DNA of 18,444 nt from Xanthobacteraceae bacterium (GTDB lineage Bacteria > Pseudomonadota > Alphaproteobacteria > Rhizobiales > Xanthobacteraceae): contig JASHRR010000491.1 in the NCBI GenBank assembly GCA_030037185.1, positions 1 to 18,444 of the forward strand, in the 5' to 3' direction. Below the pieces are notes generated by a model that was not told the origin of the DNA, did not search any database, and was given only the letters and a program-made list of their open reading frames with translations. Each line of letters begins with the position of its first letter. Position 1 is the first letter of the stretch. Shown here piece after piece: positions 7,406 through 14,191 of the stretch. A program made the translations under genes and the position numbers.

Positions 7406-7885
7406 ATGAAGGTATTTTTACTGGTTACTGCGGGCCTGTGCATCCCCGCGAGCGGTTTTGCGGATGAGGCACTCAAGTTCAGGGCGATCACACATTTGAC
7501 ATCAGTCCAATCCCAGGACGTCGGGGACGTCGACGGTCACGCGATGTCTTTGGTGCGCGCGTGAGGTATTGCCTGGCTTCCCGCCGGAAGCATCGGCGCA
7601 ACGTACTTCACCACCATCACCGACTACGTCAAGGGGAGTGGTGAGATTGTGCGGGTATACCCGTTACGTTCGAGGACGGTTCTCAGTTGTGGTTCAAGAC
7701 AACTGGATCAGCAGCCGTTGAAGGCACAAAGACGGACCTGAAGGGCTCTATTACGGTCCTTGGGGGCACCGGCAGGTTTGGCCGGAGCAAAAGGCGAGGG
7801 CACTATGACGGGTGCGCGGATGCAAGCCCAGATCGCCTCAGGTGCCGAGCTTTATAACGACGTATCCATCGACATAAAAAAATGA
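7406..7885 (+). pseudogene. Broken gene for an exported beta-rich protein of unknown function
   Basis: ATG 7406 with GGAGA 8 bases upstream starts MKVFLLVTAGLCIPASGFAD, a signal peptide. The frame continues with KFRAITHLTSVQSQDVGDVD and HAMSLVRA, then meets TGA at 7562-7564. Beyond it the same frame gives GIAWLPAGSIGATYFTTITD; a shift near 7655 gives VTFEDGSQLWFKTTGSAAVE and LKGSITVLGGTGRF; a further shift near 7780 (an extra G) gives AGAKGEGTMTGARMQAQIA and GAELYNDVSIDIKK to TGA 7883-7885. Together they read as one protein of about 160 residues with alternating strands and a GxGRFAGAKGxGT motif, as in exported hypothetical proteins of Bradyrhizobium relatives. One nonsense and two frame changes make it a pseudogene unless the sequence has errors. 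It is followed directly by a strong terminator. Confidence 0.75.
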
Positions 7886-7890
7886 AGACT

Positions 7891-7923
7891 GGGGGCGGCT
7901 TAGGTCGCCCCCTCCGTTTTTTT
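7891..7923 (+). terminator. Rho-independent terminator
   Basis: GGGGGCG (7891-7897) pairs perfectly with CGCCCCC (7906-7912) around an 8-base loop, followed within 5 bases by seven T (7917-7923). It lies 5 bases after the stop at 7885 and ends the 7190-7885 transcript. Confidence 0.85.
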
Positions 7924-7943
7924 GTCATGGGGGGGAACCATAT

Positions 7944-8081
7944 ATGGCCTTCCAGGCCGAGACCATCACCGTCGTCGAAGGGGTGCTGGGCCGATATCGA
8001 GAAAATCGCAAAGGCGCTCAGAGCCCGGATTCTATCGCCGGTGAGCGATTGGGGCACGCCTTGACCTTGGGTCGCCGCTGA
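7944..8081 (+). CDS. Possible small ORF, hypothetical
   Basis: ATG 7944 opens 45 codons beginning MAFQAETITVVEGVLGRYRE and ending GHALTLGRR before TGA 8079-8081. A G-run (7929-7935) lies 8 bases upstream and could serve as a weak ribosome site. The amino-acid composition is protein-like, but there is no recognised domain, and it starts just after a terminator. It may be a genuine small protein or the 5' remnant of a longer gene cut off at the next gene's end. Confidence 0.3.
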   Translation: MAFQAETITVVEGVLGRYRENRKGAQSPDSIAGERLGHALTLGRR

Positions 8082-8101
8082 CTCTCAGGCAGGGCCAGCC
8101 G

Positions 8102-8881
8102 TCAGGGCGCCGTTGGTTCCTGCGATGCCCGCGAAAGGGGCTTGGCCGCCGGCGCGGAGGCAGGCCGCGGTACCGGGTTGGGGGCGGAGGCAGGCCGCGC
8201 TCCCGGCTTGGCCGCGGAGGCGGACGCGGGGCGCGATGCGGGCCTGGGCGCCGAGGCCGAGACAGTGCGCCGCGACTCCTCCGAGTTCCTTGCATGAATC
8301 GACTGTTCGATCTCCTGTAGTTTCGTGATCTCGCGCGTCATCTGCTCCTGGTCGGTTGTGAACTGGTCGACGCTGCGCATCATCTGGTCGACGCCGCGCA
8401 TCATCTGCTCTTGACTTGCGGCGATCCGGTCGACGCTGCCGGCTATCTGCTGTTGACTTGTGGCGATCCGGTCTGCGCTGCCCGTCATTTGCTCCTGACT
8501 GGAGGCAATACTGGTGGCGATCCGATCGATGTTTTGCCGCACCGCGTCGAGATCGACCGACATTGCGTTGGGCTGCGGGACCGTTCGCGAGGCTAGCCCG
8601 ATCACGTCAGGCGCGTTCTGTGGAACTGGCTCGGCCTGCGGCGCCAACCAGCTAAGCTGCGGGTATGAGCTTGCGACCATCTCCCTGACGACTTCGCCAT
8701 ACGACTGCCAAGCCAAGGTGGCTGAGACGCCGATGCAAAAAATTGTCAGGAAACGCACGAGCGCGGTCAAGGCTCGCCTGCCAACCGAGGACCGTCCGTT
8801 TGGATACCTGTCATTTTTCAGGTCGGCCGGGAGAACAGTAGGCAATGCTTCTACAGGGTCGGATTGCGTGGGGCCTGGCAT
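8102..8881 (-). CDS. Membrane-anchored protein with 14-residue coiled-coil-like repeats
   Basis: A 259-residue product if the ATG at 8881 is used (AGG 8 bases upstream); a GTG at 8896 would add 5 residues. Residues about 36-60 (ALTALVRFLTIFCIGVSATL) form a single N-terminal membrane helix. Then comes a short Pro-rich link, and residues about 110-195 carry repeated units like DRIATSQQQIAGSV and DRIAASQEQMMRGV, a 14-residue (two-heptad) periodicity typical of coiled coils. The C-terminal 60 residues are Ala/Pro/Ser/Lys/Arg-rich with repeated RPASA. Similar proteins with the segment TLAWQSYG and a Gln-Glu-Gln-Met helical region are frequent as hypotheticals in Bradyrhizobium-type genomes. The topology would put the helical and Pro-rich parts in the periplasm. 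Function unknown; no operon partner. Confidence 0.8.
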   Translation of the reverse strand: MPGPTQSDPVEALPTVLPADLKNDRYPNGRSSVGRRALTALVRFLTIFCIGVSATLAWQSYGEVVREMVASSYPQLSWLAPQAEPVPQNAPDVIGLASRTVPQPNAMSVDLDAVRQNIDRIATSIASSQEQMTGSADRIATSQQQIAGSVDRIAASQEQMMRGVDQMMRSVDQFTTDQEQMTREITKLQEIEQSIHARNSEESRRTVSASAPRPASRPASASAAKPGARPASAPNPVPRPASAPAAKPLSRASQEPTAP

Positions 8882-8987
8882 GGCACTAACCTGCACCCTT
8901 AATGTTCCAATTCTAACCTAATGTACACTCAATCGACGCAAGCGGTGTATCCCACCTGCAACACCTTGTAATTTCTCGTTGTCTGAC

Positions 8988-9017
8988 AAAAATGGCCCCG
9001 CCATATTGGCGGAGCCA
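8988..9017 (-). terminator. Rho-independent terminator (minus strand)
   Basis: TGGC-c-CCGCC (8993-9002) pairs with GGCGG-a-GCCA (9008-9017) with one mismatch and a 5-base loop. On the minus strand the stem is followed by five T (plus-strand A 8988-8992). It lies 14 bases after the TAA at 9031 and ends the minus-strand transcript from about 9302. Confidence 0.75.
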
Positions 9018-9030
9018 AGTCGGGGAGGTA

Positions 9031-9302
9031 TTATCGACACGTGTTAGCCGGACTCAGCACGGCTCCAAGCGGCAAGATCCCGCAGCCGAGGGCATTACCA
9101 ATTTGAAAGCCATCGTCAAATCCTCCTTGTTCTCAACCGCATAGCCTATGGCCGAGGCGTTTGAGGCGAGGAACAGCCCCCACCTCCAAAAGGAGACGGC
9201 TTGGGCGCCACTCTCTGTGATGACCCTGGTGATGCGCTGCAAGTGGGGCGAAAAGCGAAGGCTGGTCATGATGTTGCCCTGGATGGGTTCACTTCGATTC
9301 AT
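9031..9302 (-). pseudogene. Small hypothetical membrane protein, probably frameshifted
   Basis: The minus-strand frame from ATG 9302 (or ATG 9269, MTSLRFSPHLQRITRVITES) reads through FWRWGLFLASNASAIGYAVE and NKEDLTMAF to a stop at 9054-9056. In the adjacent frame the last part reads FQIGNALGCGILPLGAVLS and PANTCR to TAA 9031-9033, which is more hydrophobic and would complete a second membrane helix, so a single frameshift near 9100 is likely. AAGGAGG lies 8 bases before an internal ATG at 9113, which alone would encode 19 residues (9113-9054). The gene lies behind two TetR-style palindromes and ends at the terminator 8988-9017. No function is recognised. If the shorter frame is genuine, the product is 82 residues. 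Confidence 0.45.
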
Positions 9303-9361
9303 GAATGGTCGCTGCTGGTCCGAACCTGCGGCCGGCTGTAAACGCGATCAGACCGCGAGAG

Positions 9362-9382
9362 ATGACCGAACCGTTCGGTCAT
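9362..9382. promoter_or_regulatory. TetR-type operator palindrome 1
   Basis: Arms ATGACCGAA and TTCGGTCAT flank CCG, a perfect 9-base inverted repeat with the size and symmetry of TetR-family operators. It lies 60 bases upstream of the minus-strand start at 9302 and overlaps the predicted promoter zone. Confidence 0.6.
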
Positions 9383-9411
9383 GACATAGTGTGCTCATCA
9401 TAATACGTCAA
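9383..9411 (-). promoter_or_regulatory. Candidate sigma-70-like promoter between the operators
   Basis: On the minus strand TTGACG (9406-9411) and TATGTC (9383-9388) are separated by 17 bases. The -35 matches 5 of 6 consensus positions, the -10 only 3 of 6. On the plus strand CATAAT (9399-9404) could be the -10 of a divergent promoter. Both would be blocked by proteins bound at the flanking palindromes. Confidence 0.3.
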
Positions 9412-9412
9412 T

Positions 9413-9431
9413 TGACCGAACCGTTCAGTCA
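9413..9431. promoter_or_regulatory. TetR-type operator palindrome 2
   Basis: Arms TGACCGAA and TTCAGTCA around CCG, with one mismatch between the arms. The centre lies 50 bases from that of palindrome 1 (about five helical turns), placing both on the same face of the DNA. Confidence 0.55.
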
Positions 9432-9595
9432 CGTGATTTTGATTGGCGACGCAGTGGCTGGTCCAAACGATGGCACCGTGGGGTACCGAGGGGCGATGCT
9501 GCGAGTCCGCATCGTCATCGGACGGATCGGCTCCTCTTGCTTGGGCCATACTGACAGGGAACGGACCCAAGCGAACGTGATCGGTTCCTGAAGAG

Positions 9596-9670
9596 AACCA
9601 ATTTAACCGCTGCCGGGGGCGCCCGAGAAAGCGAGCCGCAACAGCTATTGTGACTGCAACGATCCGGTGG
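9596..9670 (+). pseudogene. Possible remnant of a TetR-family regulator N-terminus
   Basis: One frame reads RGRPRKRAATAIVTATIR at 9614-9667, which resembles the basic N-terminal tail and start of helix 1 of TetR-family repressors (R-G-R-P-R-K followed by an Ala/Thr-rich helix). There is no upstream in-frame start, and after this segment the DNA-binding helix-turn-helix and ligand domain are not recognisable in any frame. It lies downstream of two TetR-like operators, which fits a decayed autoregulated repressor. The match is short, so the call is weak. Confidence 0.3.
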
Positions 9671-9956
9671 CATTCCGCTACCCCCAACCGCGCCAAACGA
9701 GCCCGTTTCGCCCAGCGATCGCCGCCCTTGGGCGACTGTGCCTTAGCCGCGCTTCTCGGCGCTCCCGGTCAGGCAATGGCAGCTTGGCAACGCCTGCGTG
9801 TGTCACAAATCCCTCGGGCCAGCACCCGGGGCAGCGTGCGGTACGACCTCGGTGGAAATTGAAGGACATAGCGCGACCACGAGAAGCCTCGATTTATCGG
9901 CGATAAATCGCGTCCGCCGGTGAGGCGGCGAGAAAAAAGAAACCGCCGAAAAGTGT
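9671..9956. other. Intergenic region downstream of iorB, contains a palindrome
   Basis: No gene is recognised. At 9890-9910 CGATTTATC and GATAAATCG flank GGC, a perfect 9-base inverted repeat. At 9924-9947 GGCGG and CCGCC flank an A-rich loop just after the iorB stop and might help end transcription, but no terminal T-run follows on the minus strand. Confidence 0.4.
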
Positions 9957-11729
9957 TCATCCCTGCCCACTGGGGAGAGATGAAACACCGACATGCATTT
10001 GCGCAATCTCCGCAAGGCACTTGGCGAGGGCCTCGCCCTCCGCGTCGGCAAGGGCTGCGACGCGGGCACTGGCGACGGCGTCGATGCCGCGCGACAGCGC
10101 CATAGCGCCGGCGAGGGCGGGTTGGATCACGTTGCCTTCGATCGCCGCATAATTCGCAGCGCCACGTTTCAGAGTATCTCCATAACCCTTGATCAGCCGC
10201 GCGCATTCGACGATTTCGAGCGCGAGCGTGTCGGATTTCTGCGCCGCCGCGATAATGAGCGCAAGCCATGCCTCGATGGCGCGCTGCTCCTCCTTGAAGC
10301 GAAAGCTTCGCGGCCGGAAGCGCCGGAGTCGAGCGAGGGCAAGCAAGCGCAGATAGCCGAAAACTGAATTGGTCTTGATCTCCATGCCCCAGTGAAACTT
10401 GTCGATCCATCCGCGGCGCTCGGCAATCGCGGTGAGGGGCCGAGCAATGAAGGGCGGCAGCACCGAGCATATTTCGGCAATGCCGGGTTTTAAAAATTCC
10501 ACAATCGCCACCGGCTCGCGCGGTCCCGCGTTCATCTGCGAAGCGATCCTTGTCATCCGCCCCGGCGCGATCTTCACCTCAGCGACGCGGATCACGTCCT
10601 CGTAGGACATGCGCAGCGCGAGATGGCGGGCTACCTCCCGCGTGAGGCGCCCGCGCGCGCCGGCGCGCTCATCGGCTTCGGCGATGCGGGACAGACGGTC
10701 AAGATAGAGACGCGCGTAGGCGGCGTCCTGATAGGCCACGAGCCGCCGCAACCCTTCGGACACCAACTCCGCCGCAATGCCGAAGCGCGCGGCCTCGTTG
10801 TCGAGGCTACCCGGTAGCGCGGGCGTCCCCGCCGCACGCTCACCCGCAAGCGCAGGGTGATCAGGCGCGCCCTGGCCTCTCCCCGCTTGTCGGAAGAGGT
10901 CGGCCTCCCTACCCTGCGCCGCATGCGGGGAAGAGGGCCGGGTGAGGTCTCTCCACAGGCTCTCAGCCGCAAGTCCCGGCTTGCGCAAACGCCCCCTCTC
11001 CCCGAGAGAGAGCCGCGTTGCGCCGTTTGCGATTGTCTCGCTCACAAGGGAGGGAGGCGAGATGCCGGCGCTCCGAGGCGCAGGGGAGGACCGCGCGGCA
11101 ACAAGTCGCTCCGCCGCTGCAAATCCCGCCCGAAAGCCGCGCAGATTGGCGTCGGAAGACCTGCCCGTCCGGATCGCAGCTTCCAAAGCCGCTGCCGGTA
11201 TCGGCAGGCCGCCTGCGGCCGCCACGGCTCCAAGCATGACGGAATTGATCATCGCGCGCGCTGTCCTGGCGACTGCGTCCATGTCGAACAGCAGCTGTGA
11301 CCGGGCGTTTTCTTCCGCCGCTCCCATCAATCTTGCGGCGTCGAAGCGCCCATCGCCCATCGCTATTTTCTCCGCGATGGCGTGGGAGCGATGGGTGCTG
11401 GCGATCAACAGCGTTCGGTCAGGCGTGACGAAGCCGGCGGCGACGGCGCGGCCGGCTTCCAGGAATTCGCTCGCCACCACTACATCGACGTCCCCGATGC
11501 CGGGTGCGAGCGCAAGGAGCGGACGCTTGCCCCCAAGCTCGCGCCATGGCATCGGATAAACTTCGATATAATAGGTCGTGGCGCCGGTGCGCTGCGCAAC
11601 GCCCGGGATCGAGGTGCTCTGCACCGGCAGACCGCAGCTTGCCGCTGCCGCGATGATCCAGTCGGTCAGCACGCCGCCGCCTTCGCCACCGAGCGCCGCG
11701 ATCAGCATCGAGACGGGACGCGCACTCAT
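9957..11729 (-). CDS. iorB: Indolepyruvate:ferredoxin oxidoreductase, beta-type subunit, with in-frame repeat insertion
   Basis: A 590-residue cytosolic subunit that with IorA oxidatively decarboxylates aryl-2-oxo acids to acyl-CoA with ferredoxin as acceptor. The start ATG 11729 overlaps the iorA stop by 4 bases (ATGA), implying translational coupling; a longer frame exists upstream but lies inside iorA. Residues 8-205 are the gamma-type oxidoreductase domain: GGEGGGVLTDWI (14-25) and PGVAQRTGATTYYIE (42-56). Residues about 312-590 are the large C-terminal domain (DUF6537 type) with RRLVAYQDAAYARLYLDRL, REVARHLALRMSYEDVIRVA and WGMEIKTNSVFGYLRLLAL. Residues about 225-308 match neither domain and are encoded by a palindromic repeat element; from memory relatives have a much shorter linker (about 500-530 residues in total). 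Last gene of the minus-strand operon. Confidence 0.88.
   Translation of the reverse strand: MSARPVSMLIAALGGEGGGVLTDWIIAAAASCGLPVQSTSIPGVAQRTGATTYYIEVYPMPWRELGGKRPLLALAPGIGDVDVVVASEFLEAGRAVAAGFVTPDRTLLIASTHRSHAIAEKIAMGDGRFDAARLMGAAEENARSQLLFDMDAVARTARAMINSVMLGAVAAAGGLPIPAAALEAAIRTGRSSDANLRGFRAGFAAAERLVAARSSPAPRSAGISPPSLVSETIANGATRLSLGERGRLRKPGLAAESLWRDLTRPSSPHAAQGREADLFRQAGRGQGAPDHPALAGERAAGTPALPGSLDNEAARFGIAAELVSEGLRRLVAYQDAAYARLYLDRLSRIAEADERAGARGRLTREVARHLALRMSYEDVIRVAEVKIAPGRMTRIASQMNAGPREPVAIVEFLKPGIAEICSVLPPFIARPLTAIAERRGWIDKFHWGMEIKTNSVFGYLRLLALARLRRFRPRSFRFKEEQRAIEAWLALIIAAAQKSDTLALEIVECARLIKGYGDTLKRGAANYAAIEGNVIQPALAGAMALSRGIDAVASARVAALADAEGEALAKCLAEIAQMHVGVSSLPSGQG
10806..11057 (-). 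repeat. Palindromic repeat element inserted in frame within iorB
   Basis: The stretch carries GC-rich modules typical of dispersed intergenic repeats: CCTCTCCCCGC near 10876, a paired AGAGG at 10894, CCGGGTGAGG near 10938 and CCCTCTCCCCGAGAGAGAG near 10993. It translates without a stop into residues about 225-308 of IorB (for example LSLGERGRLRKPGLAAESL and DLTRPSSPHAAQGREADLF), a low-complexity Arg/Gly/Ala/Pro linker. A module of similar type lies in the dctQ-dctM spacer at 15611-15681. Limits are approximate. Confidence 0.65.
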
Positions 11730-13867
11730 AGGGCGCGGTCCGCGGCGTAGCCGCCCAACACAGCGATGATGCGATACCGCAGCGCTGCGACGGCGCGATC
11801 CCACCAGTTCGGATTGCGGACCAACTCTGCACGATAGAACGACGGACACAGCACCGCCGCATGGGCGACCTCACCGCAGAGGCCGCAGCCGACGCAACTG
11901 TCGACCACGGTCGTCACCGGGTCAGTGCGCAGCGGATCGGGGTTTGGCTTGACGGTGAGCGACGGGCAGCCGGACAGGCGGATGCACGAATGGTCGCCGG
12001 TGCAGATTTCTTCATCGACGCCGTAGCGGATATGCACCACGCGCTTACCGCTGTTGAGTTTTTCCGCCTCCTCCGCGCGCAGGCGGCGCTGGCGCGCGAG
12101 TTGGCATTCTCCATCCGCAATGATCACCTTGAGGCCGTGCTCGGCCGTGCGCATCGCCTCCTTGAGTGTCGCCATCATGGCGGCGACCGAGTAGCTACGC
12201 ACCTTGCGCAGCCATTTCACGCCCATGCGGCGCAGCGTGGCTTCCACATCCATGCGGGTCGCCTTGCTGCCGCGCCCCGCAGCGCTCGACGGCATATATT
12301 GCTGGCCGGTGGCCGAGGTGTAGCCGTTCTGCATCACGATGAGGACGCCGTCCCCGTGGTTAAACAGATTGCTGGCAACCCCGGTTATTAGCCCGTTGTG
12401 CCAGAAGCCGCCGTCGCCCATCACGGCGATCGAGCGACGGTCCATGTTGGGGCCGACCGCGGCCGCGCTCGCCAGCGACATGCCGTAGCCAAGGATGGAA
12501 TTGCCGAGGCTGAACGGTGGCAGGGTGCCGAAGGAGTGGCAACCGATGTCCGCGCTGATGTGAGCGGGCCCGATCTCGCGCTGCACGAGCTTGATGGCGC
12601 TGAACACCGGCCGCTCCGGACAGCCGGTGCAGAATGCCGGCGGCCGCGCCGGCAGTTCGCCAAGCACCGCCGCCACCTTGGCACGATCGCCGACGATTTC
12701 GCGCACCCTAGCGACGATCGCCTCGGGATCAAGGCCGGCCGGCCGCGCTTCAGCCAGGAAGGCCGCCAGGGCTTTGAGGAGAACCTCGGCGGTGTATTCG
12801 CCGGCCTTGGGCAGCGGACCCTTGCCGAGCACGCGCGTTGGCAGATCGGCGCGGCGCAGTTCCACGTTGAGCGCGTGCTCGATGTATTCGGGATGACCTT
12901 CCTCGACCACCAGCACGGTGCGCTTGCCGGCGCAGAACGCCGTAAGCTCCTCCGGCACCAGCGGGTAGACCACGTTGAGCACCAGAATCGGCACCCGCGA
13001 GGTGCCGAAGATGTCGGCGAGGCCCAACCGCTCGAGCGCGCGCAGCACCGCGTTGGTGAGCCCGCCCATCACAATGATGCCGATATCGTCAAGGTCGCCG
13101 CCGATCATTTCGTTGAGCTTGTGTTCGCGAATGAAGGCCTGCGCGGCCGGCACACGGTCTTCGACCTTGAGACGCTCGTGGATGAAGGTCACGGGCGGAT
13201 GCGACAGGCGGGCATAATCGAAGCGCGGCGGCCCCGGCAGGCGATTGAGGGCGGAATAACGGCCCGGCCGGTTGTCGCGGGCGATGAATTCTCCGGTGAC
13301 ATGGCAGGCGCGAATGCGCAACTCCAGCATCACGGGCGCATGGCTGGCCTCCGACAGTTCAAAGCCCTGCTCGACGCAGCGCACGATGGTGGGCAGGTCC
13401 GGCCGCGGGTCAAGCAGCCACATCGACGACTTCATCGCATAGGCATACGAGCGTTCCTGGATCACGCTCGCACCCTCCCCGTAGTCCTCGCCGAGGATGA
13501 TCATGACGCCGCCGATCACGCCAGGAGAGGCCAGGTTCGAGAGAGCATCGGCCGCCACATTAGTGCCGACGATCGACTTCCAAGTCGCGGCCCCACGCAA
13601 CGGATAGTTGATCGAGGCGCCCAGCATGGCGGCCGCCGAGGCCTCGTTGGTGCAGGTTTCCAGATGCACGCCCAGTTCGGCCATCATGTCCTCTGCATCC
13701 ACCAGGACGTCGAGGAGGTGCGATACCGGCGCGCCCTGGTAGCCGCCTACGTAGCTTACGCCCGACTGCAACAGCGCCTTGGTAACGGCGAGGATGCCTT
13801 CACCGCGAAAAACCGCGCCATCGCCGAGTCGCAAGGCTTCCACTTCAGTTTTGAAAGAGCGTTCCAT
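11726..13867 (-). CDS. iorA: Indolepyruvate:ferredoxin oxidoreductase, alpha-type subunit
   Basis: A 713-residue thiamine-diphosphate and iron-sulphur subunit. ATG 13867 has AGGTGA 7 bases upstream. The N-terminal pyrimidine-binding part contains GGYQGAPVSHLLDVL (41-55), ETCTNEASAAAMLGAS (70-85) and GEDYGEGASVIQERS (126-140). The TPP-binding domain shows FCTGCPERP (412-420), DIGCHSFGTLPPF (440-452) and the motif GDGGFWHNG (484-492) with N514. The C-terminus is a ferredoxin-like module: cysteines 622, 628 and 634 (C-x5-C-x5-C-P) and 658, 661, 664 and 674 (C-x2-C-x2-C-x9-C-P), so the second cluster is canonical and the first has unusual spacing. With IorB it converts indolepyruvate, phenylpyruvate or similar 2-oxo acids plus CoA to acyl-CoA, CO2 and reduced ferredoxin. 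It overlaps iorB by 4 bases. The exact substrate cannot be read from sequence; branched-chain 2-oxo acids are possible. Confidence 0.92.
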   Translation of the reverse strand: MERSFKTEVEALRLGDGAVFRGEGILAVTKALLQSGVSYVGGYQGAPVSHLLDVLVDAEDMMAELGVHLETCTNEASAAAMLGASINYPLRGAATWKSIVGTNVAADALSNLASPGVIGGVMIILGEDYGEGASVIQERSYAYAMKSSMWLLDPRPDLPTIVRCVEQGFELSEASHAPVMLELRIRACHVTGEFIARDNRPGRYSALNRLPGPPRFDYARLSHPPVTFIHERLKVEDRVPAAQAFIREHKLNEMIGGDLDDIGIIVMGGLTNAVLRALERLGLADIFGTSRVPILVLNVVYPLVPEELTAFCAGKRTVLVVEEGHPEYIEHALNVELRRADLPTRVLGKGPLPKAGEYTAEVLLKALAAFLAEARPAGLDPEAIVARVREIVGDRAKVAAVLGELPARPPAFCTGCPERPVFSAIKLVQREIGPAHISADIGCHSFGTLPPFSLGNSILGYGMSLASAAAVGPNMDRRSIAVMGDGGFWHNGLITGVASNLFNHGDGVLIVMQNGYTSATGQQYMPSSAAGRGSKATRMDVEATLRRMGVKWLRKVRSYSVAAMMATLKEAMRTAEHGLKVIIADGECQLARQRRLRAEEAEKLNSGKRVVHIRYGVDEEICTGDHSCIRLSGCPSLTVKPNPDPLRTDPVTTVVDSCVGCGLCGEVAHAAVLCPSFYRAELVRNPNWWDRAVAALRYRIIAVLGGYAADRAL

Positions 13868-14191
13868 AACGTCTCACCTAAGGTTCGCCGCATTCTCGCA
13901 TCCCGCACCGCAAGCGCAATCGGTAGAGATCGAGATGTGGCGCGGTTTCGGCATTCGCTTCTGACACGTATTGCGAAGGCTTCAGCTGTTTTTCGTGACC
14001 TCCCCGGCGGCTCGGATTGCTTCCGGCTGGAGCGGTTGCCGGGGTCGGACCCACTGCAAAGCGCCTTGTCACGACGCCCACCCGTAACGACGCCGCCTGT
14101 CCTTCTCTCGGCGGCGGAGGTCGGGGCGTGGCGCATTTGCGCAAGCCCAAACGTGCGATCCGCAGCCTGCGGCGCGATCACCCTGCCGGCC
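13868..14191. other. Spacer between dctM and iorA
   Basis: This is 324 bases without a credible gene; both open strands give Arg/Ser/Ala-rich nonsense. It contains two short inverted repeats: CCCCGGC (14002-14008) with GCCGGGG (14038-14044), and CCGCAG-c-CTGCGG near 14161-14172. No T-run follows, so no terminator can be claimed; an internal promoter for iorAB may lie here but none was identified. Confidence 0.5.
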
